64,000 nucleotides of DNA from Terriglobia bacterium (GTDB lineage: Bacteria; Acidobacteriota; Terriglobia; Acidiferrales; UBA7541), in the NCBI GenBank assembly GCA_020073605.1, contig JAIQEW010000012.1, positions 1 to 64,000 on the forward strand, written 5' to 3'. The position numbers and the translations under genes were made by a program. Every line of letters begins with the position of its first letter. The first letter of the stretch is position 1. The notes below the pieces were generated by a model, which saw only the letters and a list, made by a program, of their open reading frames with translations, had not been told where the DNA came from and made no database searches. Below are positions 17,287 to 26,366 of the stretch, piece after piece.

Positions 17287-20200
17287 CTACGGGACAGGAA
17301 CAAGGTTTCGCGCAGGAAAAACGAACCTCGATCCTTCGTCGACAATAATGTACGCGACGATTCCCCATGCTCCTAGTTTGATGATCGGCCCTGGTGTGAT
17401 CGATCGCATTCTGTCCATCATCGTCATCGGGTTGTTGTTGTGACCGACTTGACCACCCCCGCCGGGCAGCCAACGCGTCCTGTTCTTGTTGCCATCATCG
17501 TGGTCCCAATGCCCCTCTGGGTCCCAGCTCACTCCGGGTTGTGACCCTCCTGGAATCGGATACTTGGGACCCCACTTGTCTCGGTTCCCCTTACCTGGAT
17601 CCTTCTGCTCCCATTCATTCGGTACCAACGGGTCGCCGGGTTTCCAACCAGGCGGCTTACCGTCGGGGAGCTTCGGAACATCGTTCGTGGGAGGTTTCGC
17701 CGTGCCGTCTGGGTTGGTGGGCGCTGGCTGATTATTTTGCGCCTGCTGCTGGGTCGGGGACGGCGGAGGCGGCGGTCTGATGCCGTGCTGTTCATTCCAC
17801 TCCGCGATAGCCAGGCACCCAGCTCCGCTGGCGTTGTTACCGCTGTTGCAATCAAAATGTCCGTCAAGATCGGCAAAGGTTTCCGGATTGTCGCTGACCA
17901 TCGCGTAGAGATTGAGCGTCTGAGGATTGCTCAAGTTCGCATAGGGGATCGGCGCGGGAACCGCAGACCAGTCGGCGGAGAGCCAGCGGCCGAGTCTTGA
18001 CGTGTAATAGCGCGCCCCGAAATCGTCATTGCCGGTTTCAGTGTCGCGTTCCTTGCCTTCGAATTTGTAGCTCTGCGGGCAAGTGCTGGTGACAACACGT
18101 TCGCCGCCGAAGGGATAAAAATCGGCGTCGTAGCAAGGCGTAGTTTGCCCGTCCTGCACGATCTTGCTGGTGCTGCCGAGCATGTCGTCGGCGTAGTAGA
18201 AGACGTTTCCGCTTGCCGCGTCTCGTCGAGCAATCCTCTTCCCCCCGAAGAAGACGTATTCGCTGGTGAAATTGCCGTTCGCGTCGGACTCGTCCAAGAT
18301 TTCCGTCCCCGCGCCGTACCAGTAGATTTTCCCGCTCGATTTCTGCACGCGGTTGCCGTCGCCATCGTAGGTGTAGTTCACGCCCGCCGCCGATTTCATC
18401 TCACTTTCAGCGTTCCAGGCGTAGGAGTTCACGCCGTCCGCCAGCGTGTTGCCGGAAAGATCGTAGGAAAAGCCCGCGGACGAAAGCCGGTTGTTCGTAG
18501 CGGCGGTCACGCTCAAACTTTCCTGTGTGCAGCCGTTGTACGCGGACGACGCCACGCCGATCGCCGTGAGATTCGCCCACTGGTCCAGCGTGTAGGACTC
18601 ACCCCAGCAGCGCGATGGGCTGGTGGCGTAGGTCGAGGTGGTTTCCCCAATCATGATGCGGTTCAACTGGTCGTAGGTGAACACCTGCGAGCGAGTGCCG
18701 TCAATGTCGTTCGTGATGCCCATCACGTTGCCATCGTCGCCCGCGCCGAGACTGAAATTGTACTTCAGATCAAGCACGTTCCCTGCGCTTGCGCTCCCAG
18801 TGCAGGTGGTCGTAGTCGGAAGCGCCGTTCCCGTGGTGGCGTAGAGCCAACAAGGCTGCAAGCGGCTGTTGTAGATAAACGTGGAGACAAGATTCGTTCC
18901 GTTTTGCATCTGTGCGACCGCGCTAGAGGGTGCATAACACGCGCCATTGGTCCCGAAGCCGTTCGCGCAACTCCCCGATGCGTACGTAATCCCATTGGCA
19001 ACGTCCTGAGCGACGCTGGGCCGCCCGGCTGTGTCCGGCGTGTAGGTGATAATGCGCCCACTAGGATACGCCAGCGTGGCGAGGTCGCCGGCGAGATCGT
19101 AGGTGTAGCTGGTGGTTTTAGTTACGCTGTTGGTAGTGCGCTGCTCGGTGAGCTCGTGACCCATTTTGTCGTAGCTGAAATTCTCAGAGCCGGCCGCGTC
19201 CGTCATACTCGTGCGGCGGCCAATGTTGTAGCACACTGGCTGGCCCAAACAGGCCGATTGGTCATAGGTGTAGGCGACAGCCGGGTCGCCATTCGAGTAC
19301 GTTACCCCAGTAGTGCGGTTGAGCGCGTCGTAAGAATAGGTAGTTATGATGCTGCGTGCATCGGTCTTGGTCAGTACGTTGCCATCGGCGTCGTATGTAT
19401 AGCTGACGGAGCCTGGTTCGGGGTTAGTCGAGCTCGCCAGGCGCTTGAGCGAATCGTAGACAAAGGTACGTTGGTGGGAGCCGCCTTGCGTAACGCCCGT
19501 GAGGTCATCGAGCGCGTCGTAGGCGTACGTCGTCACCCAGATTGGCTCACCCGTGCCGCGGCAACCATTCGAATTCACAGTTGCAGATGTGGAGTTCGGC
19601 TCATCCACCTCGATGACGCGGCCGAGGCCGTCCGTGGTGCTGCGCCGCCAATGGGCCGCTTCGTCGGTGACCAGCGTCGTGCTGCCGCAATATGCGGTGT
19701 GAACCACTGAGCCGTCCTGCTTTGTGACACTCGTCGGACGGCCCAAGGCATCAAAATTGGTCGTCGTGTATCCCCAACTGGACTCCCCGCAGTTGGTCGT
19801 GGCGGGCGAGCAGCGCGTGGGATTCCAGACCTTGTATTTCCGTCCCAGGCCATCGTACTGGGTCGGCGAGTAGGTCACGCCATCCGGGTCGGAGGTCAAC
19901 CGGGTTTGGGTCAATCGGCCGAGACCGTCCGCTAGCAAGACTGATATCTTGTTTACTGTTGATGTGATCTTCTCACTGGTATCGACCTCGGTGGGGGTCG
20001 GATAGTTGAAGGTTACCGCGCCCGTGTCGGGAAAGCTGATCGATGTCGTGCGAAGCATGTTGTCGTAGGTGTAGCTGGTGGTCTGACTATTCGGATCTTT
20101 TACCGAGGTCGCAAGACCAACGGTTAAGTCGTAACAGGAATACGTTGTTTGGCTGAGCGCGTTCGTAACAGATGTCGGCGCAGAACCGGCGTATCCTGTG

Positions 20201-22182
20201 CCGGTCGGACACGACGACGAAGAGTAACCGTAGCCGGTCGAGTTCCCATTGGGGTCCAAGCTAGATGTCACCCGCCCGTAGGAATCGTACACGCTGCTCG
20301 AAAAGAGGTAGGTTCCGTTCGTGCTCAGCCAGCGATGGGTAGACGTGAGATTGCCGTGGGCGCCTACTGGACTGCTAGGCTCGTCGTAACTGTACGTAGT
20401 GTATGCGCGCTGCGTGCCGCCGCCGTCTTTGATTTGGGTGGAGGAAATGGGATCAAGGAGATTCGCGTTGAGATAGTTTGGATTGTTGAGCGCGAGATAA
20501 TTTGTCGTGGTCGTCCGCAGCAGCGGGCCCGGTGCGCCGTTGCCGTAGTCGTACTCGCTTTTGGTCAAGACCTTGCCGTAAAGGGCATTGGCAATGGCAA
20601 CGCTGCCGAGGGCGCAGTTGGGGTTGCAATACCACTGTGGAGCGAAAATCTGAACCCCACTGTCGTAAGCGTAGGTCGTCTTGTTTTGCTGTCCATTGGG
20701 CCATGCCGTGGCGGATTGGCTTGGCATAACATTGACGGTGCAAACCGACGGATCATAGCAGTACTGAAACGTCGTCGATAGGTATTGGGTAGTTGTCGTT
20801 TTCAGAAGTGTACCGCTTGAATGCGAGCCCTGGTAATACTGCGTTTGCGTTTCATATCCGCGGAGAGGCCCTGCGAACGTGTGCACGGTGTCATCTGGCG
20901 TCGTGCCACTCGATGGGGGTGAACTCACTGTCGTAATGCCGTTTCCATTCGCGTAATCGTAGGTCCAAGTTGAAGGCGGGGTAACACCGTCATTTGGGTT
21001 CAGCGTACGAACACCGACGGCGCGGTTGTAATCGACTACCGACCCGTTCATGGCAAAAGGTATGAGATTTTGCCACGATCCGTACGAGAGCGTGCCTCCC
21101 GTTGGGAAGATCACTTCGGAAAGGTCGGCGTTGCCGTCCGTGGTGTATTCAAAAGTCCAACTCGTCCCGTTTGGCAGTACGACGCTCTGTAACTCAGTCC
21201 CGGTGTATGTAAGGGGCTGCCAAGGGGCACCATTGAGTTCGGAGCCTATCGGATTCGTTTCACTGAGCTGAACGTAGCAAAACAATATGGGATAGGTACC
21301 GCCGTTCACGCCGGGTGGATTCCAAGTTGCGGCACTGCTGGGCGCGTATGGCACGCTGGGAGGCTGCGGACACCCGGTTACATTGGAGGTGGGCGCCGGA
21401 ATCGACGGTATCACTCGGCCCATCGTGTCCGTAAGCCCGACGCCGGAGCCAGAATACGTGATCGAATTGCCGTTCGTGTCTTGACGGTACGCCTGGCCCG
21501 AAGTGGGGAAAACGTATTTCATGCCTTCCGAGTCAACGATTGTGGTTCCCGGTGCGTTATAGGTGCCAGTTCCCCCACCGGGGCATCCCCAGCTTGCATA
21601 ACATTGAAGCTGAAAAGAGGTGCCGTCTACCGATTCCCAGATGGATGGCGAGCACGTGCCACCACAGGTTGGGTAAAGACCGTGCATCGCTCCATCGGGC
21701 ATCAATACCATCGGCGAAAAGGTATTCAGAAAACCTGACCCAGATATTTGGGTGGTGGAGCTGGAGATGATATCCCCGACACTTTGCTCGTCTACAACAC
21801 GAAATCCATGGCAAAGCATGCCCGCAGTGAAACCGGCGCCGCCGCACCATCCTAAGGGAAGACTCGCCGTGTACCAGAAGTAATAAAAGTAGTACGGTGC
21901 TGGCTGGCTATAGAAGTTACGGACAGCTTGTGAGCCGACGTTTGCGTACCTTAGATGATAGTCTAGTTTTAGCTTTCCACCACGCTGCGGGTAGGAGATG
22001 AGCGGGATGTCGAGACTGAGTTGGCCGTGGTACAGGCTGACAGTATCAATGTTTCCGCCGTTGTACGAGCCGAACGGCTTCATGCCCACTTCAAGCTCCG
22101 GGTCCTGTTGGGCGTGAGCAGGCTGGACGGCCAATACCGCGCAGAAGATGAGCAGAAAACCTGAAATTCGCAAGTAGCTCAC
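17287..22182 (-). CDS. Secreted RHS-repeat protein with variable C-terminal tip (main copy)
   Basis: A 1631-residue protein with a signal peptide (ISGFLLIFCAVLAVQPAHAQ). Many YD repeats of the form YTYDxxGN / TSYTYDxAGDL fill the middle (about 600-1350) and should form the RHS cocoon that encloses a toxin. The RHS core ends near residue 1441 at SDNPETFADLDGH. The last 190 residues are a distinct tip: a Pro/Gln-rich linker, KPPGWKPGDPLVPNEWEQ, then WDPEGHWDHDDGNKNRTRW and a hydrophobic tail. A GHWD...DDGN.NRTR pattern occurs in several polymorphic-toxin tips, but I cannot assign an activity. The GTG start follows GGAGATC. It is transcribed after a LolA-like gene and before its putative immunity gene. 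Confidence 0.92.
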   Translation of the reverse strand: MSYLRISGFLLIFCAVLAVQPAHAQQDPELEVGMKPFGSYNGGNIDTVSLYHGQLSLDIPLISYPQRGGKLKLDYHLRYANVGSQAVRNFYSQPAPYYFYYFWYTASLPLGWCGGAGFTAGMLCHGFRVVDEQSVGDIISSSTTQISGSGFLNTFSPMVLMPDGAMHGLYPTCGGTCSPSIWESVDGTSFQLQCYASWGCPGGGTGTYNAPGTTIVDSEGMKYVFPTSGQAYRQDTNGNSITYSGSGVGLTDTMGRVIPSIPAPTSNVTGCPQPPSVPYAPSSAATWNPPGVNGGTYPILFCYVQLSETNPIGSELNGAPWQPLTYTGTELQSVVLPNGTSWTFEYTTDGNADLSEVIFPTGGTLSYGSWQNLIPFAMNGSVVDYNRAVGVRTLNPNDGVTPPSTWTYDYANGNGITTVSSPPSSGTTPDDTVHTFAGPLRGYETQTQYYQGSHSSGTLLKTTTTQYLSTTFQYCYDPSVCTVNVMPSQSATAWPNGQQNKTTYAYDSGVQIFAPQWYCNPNCALGSVAIANALYGKVLTKSEYDYGNGAPGPLLRTTTTNYLALNNPNYLNANLLDPISSTQIKDGGGTQRAYTTYSYDEPSSPVGAHGNLTSTHRWLSTNGTYLFSSSVYDSYGRVTSSLDPNGNSTGYGYSSSSCPTGTGYAGSAPTSVTNALSQTTYSCYDLTVGLATSVKDPNSQTTSYTYDNMLRTTSISFPDTGAVTFNYPTPTEVDTSEKITSTVNKISVLLADGLGRLTQTRLTSDPDGVTYSPTQYDGLGRKYKVWNPTRCSPATTNCGESSWGYTTTNFDALGRPTSVTKQDGSVVHTAYCGSTTLVTDEAAHWRRSTTDGLGRVIEVDEPNSTSATVNSNGCRGTGEPIWVTTYAYDALDDLTGVTQGGSHQRTFVYDSLKRLASSTNPEPGSVSYTYDADGNVLTKTDARSIITTYSYDALNRTTGVTYSNGDPAVAYTYDQSACLGQPVCYNIGRRTSMTDAAGSENFSYDKMGHELTEQRTTNSVTKTTSYTYDLAGDLATLAYPSGRIITYTPDTAGRPSVAQDVANGITYASGSCANGFGTNGACYAPSSAVAQMQNGTNLVSTFIYNSRLQPCWLYATTGTALPTTTTCTGSASAGNVLDLKYNFSLGAGDDGNVMGITNDIDGTRSQVFTYDQLNRIMIGETTSTYATSPSRCWGESYTLDQWANLTAIGVASSAYNGCTQESLSVTAATNNRLSSAGFSYDLSGNTLADGVNSYAWNAESEMKSAAGVNYTYDGDGNRVQKSSGKIYWYGAGTEILDESDANGNFTSEYVFFGGKRIARRDAASGNVFYYADDMLGSTSKIVQDGQTTPCYDADFYPFGGERVVTSTCPQSYKFEGKERDTETGNDDFGARYYTSRLGRWLSADWSAVPAPIPYANLSNPQTLNLYAMVSDNPETFADLDGHFDCNSGNNASGAGCLAIAEWNEQHGIRPPPPPSPTQQQAQNNQPAPTNPDGTAKPPTNDVPKLPDGKPPGWKPGDPLVPNEWEQKDPGKGNRDKWGPKYPIPGGSQPGVSWDPEGHWDHDDGNKNRTRWLPGGGGQVGHNNNPMTMMDRMRSITPGPIIKLGAWGIVAYIIVDEGSRFVFPARNLVPVP

Positions 22183-22191
22183 GGCGATCTC

Positions 22192-23091
22192 CTAATTGGC
22201 GGCGACTGTCGCGCCCGTGTTGAAGGTCACTGACGAAAGTTGAATATCCATTCCGGGGACCGGCCCAAAGGAAACCTGAATGTGAAAAGCAACCATCCGC
22301 CCCTGTACCTGACGGTAATCTGAGAACTGGACGCGTTCGTCAACCAGCGTCGGTATCGTGGGATGCGCCGGATCGCTGCTATTGAACGCCGAACGATACC
22401 CTCGAACTCGAATTATCAGTTCCTTCGGCAGCAGCGATGAGGAATCAACGAACAGTTCTTGTTGCCCGATCTGGAGCGGCAAAGAAGGAGCAGGGCCTGT
22501 AAGCACCTGTTGTCCTGCGGTGAGAAACGGGCTTGTCGGGGAACTACTAGCTTGTGGCCAGAATGAAACGTGCTGCACCGCCGATCCGCTGCGAGTTTCC
22601 TGACCGACGTAGGATGCGAGATACGTTTGTGGAGCGATCGCACCGACGAGCAGCGCGGGACAGAACCAAGCCGGGTGAGGCCCCAACACGTCTTCAGGAG
22701 CTGTGTCTTGAGCCGCGCCGCTCGGTCCGGCCGAAGTTGAAGTTCGCGGGCTTGCAGCGTAGTTCTGCGTCGTCACCCAATTCCCGGAAGGCAAAACAGT
22801 CGTGATCTGGCTTTGGCCCGCAGCAGTTGCGACCAGCGTGATCGTCCCGGATTCGGTGGTCGAGCCACGATTGACCGTGACATTGCCGGTCATGGTCACG
22901 TCAGCGACCGGTGCGCCGCCGGTGAGTGCGGCTACAGCGCGCTGGACGAGCGCGGCCCCCTGCGCTGCGGCAGCCTGATCTGCCGGCGCGGACGATGCCG
23001 CTCCGGCGACCGAAGGGGACTGTTGAGCCGAAAGGGATGCCGGAATTAATGAGTAGAGGAACAGCAGAAGTGCGAGCCGCAACATGCGCAT
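22192..23091 (-). CDS. Secreted LolA-like protein encoded ahead of the RHS gene
   Basis: A 299-residue protein starting at the ATG directly behind GGGAGGA. Signal peptide MLRLALLLFLYSLIPASLSA, a low-complexity Ala/Gln segment, then a beta-rich domain (TMTGNVTVNRGSTTESGTIT, LLPKELIIRVRGYRS, VQFSDYRQVQGRMVAFHIQV) resembling the LolA/LolB fold that shields acyl chains. The gap to the RHS gene is nine bases, so the two form an operon. It could help move or fold the RHS protein in the periplasm. The fold call rests on pattern only. Confidence 0.7.
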   Translation of the reverse strand: MRMLRLALLLFLYSLIPASLSAQQSPSVAGAASSAPADQAAAAQGAALVQRAVAALTGGAPVADVTMTGNVTVNRGSTTESGTITLVATAAGQSQITTVLPSGNWVTTQNYAASPRTSTSAGPSGAAQDTAPEDVLGPHPAWFCPALLVGAIAPQTYLASYVGQETRSGSAVQHVSFWPQASSSPTSPFLTAGQQVLTGPAPSLPLQIGQQELFVDSSSLLPKELIIRVRGYRSAFNSSDPAHPTIPTLVDERVQFSDYRQVQGRMVAFHIQVSFGPVPGMDIQLSSVTFNTGATVAAN

Positions 23092-23114
23092 AAATCCTCC
23101 CATAATTGCTGCGC

Positions 23115-23143
23115 ACGTTACGTACGTAGACGTATCGTGTCAA
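23115..23143 (-). promoter_or_regulatory. Sigma-70-type promoter of the LolA-like/RHS operon
   Basis: On the minus strand TTGACA is followed after 17 bases by TAACGT. A short leader leads to the GGGAGGA ribosome site. The spacer contains the self-complementary run ACGTACGT. Confidence 0.55.
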
Positions 23144-23280
23144 GTGAATTATCCATAAAACCAGGATTTATTTCGGATCTTGTGTGCTTTCAGGTCAAGC
23201 GACGGCCGGGGCGCGGGGAACGCCGACCGTGAGGCTCGGCTAGTCCATGGTGTTTGCCTGCTTAATGCCCGGACTTAAGC

Positions 23281-23302
23281 GCACAGACAGGATTGTCTGT
23301 GC
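23281..23302 (-). terminator. Perfect hairpin after mglA, possible terminator
   Basis: GCACAGACA and TGTCTGTGC form a nine-pair stem with a four-base loop, 24 bases past the mglA stop. No T-run follows on the minus strand, so it may be a weak terminator or an mRNA 3' end stabiliser. Confidence 0.4.
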
Positions 23303-23325
23303 CGCGAAACCGACAACGCGCGTCG

Positions 23326-23913
23326 CTATGCGTTTTTCTTGAGTTCGGCGAGGACGAGCTTGGCGACTTCCTTGAGCGTGTCGAACACGCCCTGGCCCGT
23401 GATGGCGACGGCTTCGAGCGAAGGCTCGCCCTTCACCGAGAGCTGCTTCCGGAGCTCGTCCACGGAGAGAATGTTGGGCAGGTCGCGCTTGTTGAGCTGC
23501 AAGACGTAGGGAATCGTATTGAAATCGAGGTTGTGATCCTTGAGATGCTCGCGCAGGTTATCGAGCGTTTCGAGATTCGCGTCGAGCCGCTCCTCCTGCG
23601 AATCCGCGACGAACACGACGCCGTCGGCGCCCTTGAGAATCAGGCGGCGGCTCGCCTCATAAAACACCTGGCCGGGAACCGTGTAGAGATGGAAGCGCGT
23701 CTTGAATCCGCGGACGGTGCCGAGATCGAGCGGAAGAAAGTCGAAGAAAAGCGTGCGGTCGGTCTCGGTGGCGAGCGAGACCATTTTGCCTTTCTGGGCC
23801 GTGCCCGTATGGTCGTAGATCCACTGCAAATTGGCGGTCTTCCCGCCCAGGCCGGGTCCGTAGTACACGAGCTTGCAGTTAATTTCGCGAGCGGGAAAGT
23901 TAATAAATGGCAC
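23326..23913 (-). CDS. mglA: MglA-type small GTPase (cell polarity, motility)
   Basis: A 195-residue protein, exactly the usual MglA length when started at the GTG behind TTGAGGAAATC. The frame stays open upstream, but that part is not MglA-like. The family opening [20 protein letters not shown] leads into the P-loop GPGLGGKT. Also seen are FDFLPLDLG (switch region), [17 protein letters not shown] and the NKRD guanine-specificity motif. MglA is a Ras-like switch that marks a cell pole and positions motility or secretion machinery. No MglB (roadblock) gene is adjacent in this window. Confidence 0.92.
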   Translation of the reverse strand: MPFINFPAREINCKLVYYGPGLGGKTANLQWIYDHTGTAQKGKMVSLATETDRTLFFDFLPLDLGTVRGFKTRFHLYTVPGQVFYEASRRLILKGADGVVFVADSQEERLDANLETLDNLREHLKDHNLDFNTIPYVLQLNKRDLPNILSVDELRKQLSVKGEPSLEAVAITGQGVFDTLKEVAKLVLAELKKNA

Positions 23914-24165
23914 GATTTCCTCAAAATCGGGCAGCCTATTACTTATAGCACAGGCCCTTCCCCCGGCAAACGCGCAGGGGCATTCTTGCTTCGCAACTGA
24001 CAATGCGCAGCTACGGGGGCGGCGAAGGGCGAGTGAAGCCTCGAAAAGCAACCGTCCAGAGCCAACCTCACAGGTTCACGTGTGGGCGCTCCCCGGTGTA
24101 AGCGTCGCGTTTACATCGGGTTGCAGCACACAGTGGGAATAGACGGCAACGCTGCGCCGCGCGAT

Positions 24166-24705
24166 CTATTTCATTTTGGACGGGAGCTTGATTACTCTAC
24201 CGGCAACCATGAAGTAGCCTCGGCCGAGGTGATGAATCGTCCGTGGATGTTTGCGCGAGGGGTCGATCCACGCCTTCAGAACCTCCAAGATGAAGAGATT
24301 GTAACGTGCGGCCATGCTCGCGTCGATGACCTTGCATTCGAGATTGGCGTAACACTCGGCGATTAGAGGAGCACCGACGCAGGACGCGGCCGCCGGAGTG
24401 AGATGGAACTTCTTGAACTTGTCGACGGACCGCCCCGACGTATTGCCGCAACCCACGACCTTGCGCGCAAGCTCCACGGTGGGGATGCTGATCACGCATT
24501 CGCGCGTCGATTTCAAAATGTTGAACGAGTAGCCGCGATTGCTGACGATGCAGCCCACGATCGGCGGCTCGAAATCGATCATCGTGTGCCACGACTGGGT
24601 CATCACGTTAGCGCGCCCGCCGCGAGCGGTGGTGAGCATGACGACCGGCCCGGGCTCCAGCAACCGATAGACTTCAGATAAGGGGAAGGATTTTCTGGGC
24701 ATCAT
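24166..24705 (-). CDS. Flavin reductase-like FMN-binding protein
   Basis: A 179-residue cytoplasmic protein of the split-barrel flavin reductase-like family. Signatures: PGPVVMLTTARGGRANVMTQ at the N-terminus, the conserved PPIVGCIVSNRGYSF and TRECVISIPTVELARKVV, then FKKFHLTPA and LIAECYANLECKV. These proteins bind FMN and often serve monooxygenases or act as stand-alone reductases. Two adjacent Met codons offer starts, with GGGAG just upstream. The next gene, a cupin, lies upstream in transcription by 33 bases, so co-transcription is likely. The substrate is unknown. Confidence 0.85.
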   Translation of the reverse strand: MMPRKSFPLSEVYRLLEPGPVVMLTTARGGRANVMTQSWHTMIDFEPPIVGCIVSNRGYSFNILKSTRECVISIPTVELARKVVGCGNTSGRSVDKFKKFHLTPAAASCVGAPLIAECYANLECKVIDASMAARYNLFILEVLKAWIDPSRKHPRTIHHLGRGYFMVAGRVIKLPSKMK

Positions 24706-24738
24706 GCTGCTCCCGTTTCAAATTCGTCGCGGCACACT

Positions 24739-25101
24739 TCAAGCGGGCTGCTTCAGCTCGGTGGAGATGAGCAGGATCTCGATTGTGCCGATGTTCTCGA
24801 TCGAATGGGGAGGCAAAGGCGGCGTCCACTGGGCGACCGGCTCGCGCGGCGGCGGACCGACGGTGCGGCTATCGAAGAGCAGGTTGCCCTTGTCGTCGCG
24901 GCGAAGAAAATCGCTCTGCCGGGCAACGTACATCGAAGCCGGCCAGCGGTGCGTGTGCACCGGAACGAAGTCGCCGGGCGGAATGCGGACTTCGAGAACG
25001 CGGACGAGCTCGTTTTCAAACAGCAGTTTGTGGTGCTTCGGCGCCGCGATCACGGCATCGAGCGAATCCGGCCACGGCCACGCCTGTGAGGCTTTACTCA
25101 G
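24739..25101 (-). CDS. Small cupin-domain protein
   Basis: About 120 residues. The cupin fold is indicated by VLEVRIPPGDFVPVHTHRWP, with the metal-ligand style HTH, and the second motif PPLPPHSIENIGTIEILLIS. The reading frame runs much further upstream, but that part is the shadow of a membrane-protein gene. The probable start is a CTG six bases after AAGGAG, giving LSKASQAWPWPDSL; a GTG inside the protein would be too late. A start on CTG is unusual and should be treated with caution. Confidence 0.65.
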   Translation of the reverse strand: MSKASQAWPWPDSLDAVIAAPKHHKLLFENELVRVLEVRIPPGDFVPVHTHRWPASMYVARQSDFLRRDDKGNLLFDSRTVGPPPREPVAQWTPPLPPHSIENIGTIEILLISTELKQPA

Positions 25102-25103
25102 AG

Positions 25104-25199
25104 CTATCTCCTTGCCGTCCCAGCAAGCGCCCAGAGAAAAAACACGAACGAAATACGCGCGGTGATGCGAAGGCACCAGTGGATGGTCTGCTGGTCCAT
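25104..25199 (-). CDS. 31-residue membrane peptide or gene remnant
   Basis: The ATG-initiated frame MDQQTIHWCLRITARISFVF continues FLWALAGTARR and stops two bases before the cupin start, with its last codons forming the cupin's ribosome site. It has one hydrophobic span. It may be a leader for translational coupling or the N-terminal stub of a deleted membrane protein. Nothing else supports expression. Confidence 0.3.
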   Translation of the reverse strand: MDQQTIHWCLRITARISFVFFLWALAGTARR

Positions 25200-25259
25200 G
25201 GGTTTGCGCGATTCTAGCTCCGTCACCGGAAAAAGGAAACAACCCGGCGGACGCGCTGC

Positions 25260-25784
25260 TTATGGACGAGCCCAGGGCAGCGTGGCGTTGGCGAAGCCGA
25301 ATTCGCCGCGCAAGAGATGATAGATGTAGGCCCCCAGGCAGAACTTCCCGAACAGCAGCATCGAAAACGCGGCGACGAGAAACGCCTCGAAGATCCACGC
25401 CGTAACCGTCCAGCCCTGCATGACGGCGACCCCGGCGACGATCATAAAAGCGGCAGCCATCCCTTGAGCGAAACGGCGCGGCCCCGGCGCCGGCGGAAGC
25501 GTCGTCTTCCCGCGCGGCGCCGCGATCACGCGATTGTAAAACTGCTCGAAGGGATTGAGCGAAGGCACGAGAACATTCCACCAGAGCAGCGCGGAGAGCA
25601 CGAAAAACAGGATCGACGAATAAGAGATAAGACCAGATACATGAAGGATGATCGCGACCACAACGAGCGATCCGACGATCCGGGGCTGAAAATAGAGGCC
25701 GCTGAAGTGCATGTCGCAAGCGTCGGGCGACTCTTCGGCGAACCCCTGCTGCTTCATGAAGTTTCTGACCACCTGAGACGCCAT
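25260..25784 (-). CDS. Four-helix membrane protein, DUF4395-like
   Basis: A 174-residue protein with four hydrophobic helices in two pairs: IVGSLVVVAIILHVSGLIS / SILFFVLSALLWWNVLV, then GMAAAFMIVAGVAVMQGW / WIFEAFLVAAFSMLLFG. A conserved-looking cytoplasmic segment between them reads NPFEQFYNRVIA, and the end is GKFCLGAYIYHLLRG. This matches the general pattern of DUF4395 proteins, whose function is unknown. The start ATG follows AGAAAGGAAA. It lies 12 bases after a secreted hypothetical on the same strand. Confidence 0.65.
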   Translation of the reverse strand: MASQVVRNFMKQQGFAEESPDACDMHFSGLYFQPRIVGSLVVVAIILHVSGLISYSSILFFVLSALLWWNVLVPSLNPFEQFYNRVIAAPRGKTTLPPAPGPRRFAQGMAAAFMIVAGVAVMQGWTVTAWIFEAFLVAAFSMLLFGKFCLGAYIYHLLRGEFGFANATLPWARP

Positions 25785-25796
25785 CAATTTCCTTTC

Positions 25797-26255
25797 TTAC
25801 GGTGCTTCGTCCAAAAGTCGCGGAAGATCCGACAATTTCTCCGAAGTCGGCACTGGTACCGCTGGAGTCCTAGTGAATACGTCAGGGGGGCCAGCGAATA
25901 CGTAGTTCACCCGTGGTGCACCGCTTATGCCGTCGCGAAAGGTACCGACCGTGATGATTATCCAACCACCCACGTTACCACGCTTAATGCGTACCTTCGC
26001 ACAGAGGGGCGCAACATATTCCGGGCTGTCAAGGGGTTTGAGATCGCAGTCGCTCAATTCCCATGTCACCGTGTCGAGATGGGCGGGGCCGGATTGCAGC
26101 CACTTGTCGAGCCGCTGCGAAGGAAGAGTGGGATCGAGTTTCGCGACATCGATCGCTTTGGCGTAAGTCACCACTTGCTGCTCTGTAACACGAGTCTTCG
26201 CGCTCAGACTCGGCGCAGCGACCAGCAGGCCTATCATCAGCCAGTAGGCTTTCAT
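25797..26255 (-). CDS. Hypothetical secreted protein
   Basis: A 152-residue protein with a signal peptide (YWLMIGLLVAAPSLSAKT). The mature part has two cysteines (LSDCDLKPL, APLCAKVRI) that could pair, and beta-strand-like GGWIIITVGTFRDG. No family is recognised. It is transcribed ahead of the DUF4395-like gene with a 12-base gap, and lies downstream of the aldehyde dehydrogenase after a probable terminator. Confidence 0.65.
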   Translation of the reverse strand: MKAYWLMIGLLVAAPSLSAKTRVTEQQVVTYAKAIDVAKLDPTLPSQRLDKWLQSGPAHLDTVTWELSDCDLKPLDSPEYVAPLCAKVRIKRGNVGGWIIITVGTFRDGISGAPRVNYVFAGPPDVFTRTPAVPVPTSEKLSDLPRLLDEAP

Positions 26256-26302
26256 CTCGGACTTCCGTCTCCTACCTGAATATATTAGATCAGCGCCGCT
26301 GC

Positions 26303-26344
26303 TAAAAGAATCACCCGCCCCTCCTGTAATGCGGAAAGGGCGGG
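26303..26344 (-). terminator. Rho-independent-type terminator of the aldehyde dehydrogenase gene
   Basis: On the minus strand the arms CCCGCCC and GGGCGGG pair around a 17-base loop, followed by TGATTCTTTT. It begins 23 bases past the dehydrogenase stop. Confidence 0.5.
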
Positions 26345-26366
26345 CGACCCTGCGGAAACGATCGAG

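Noticed and set aside
18145..19710. Long plus-strand open frame of 521 residues opposite the RHS gene
   Set aside because: It is the shadow of the YD-repeat coding strand; the translation is Arg/Val-rich and has no family pattern.
17870..21000. CRISPR-like repetition in the RHS region
   Set aside because: The periodicity is that of protein YD repeats with varying codons; there are no identical repeats with unique spacers.
24739..25719. Single 326-residue minus-strand protein
   Set aside because: Only the last 120 residues (cupin) are protein-like; the front is the shifted frame of the DUF4395-like gene.
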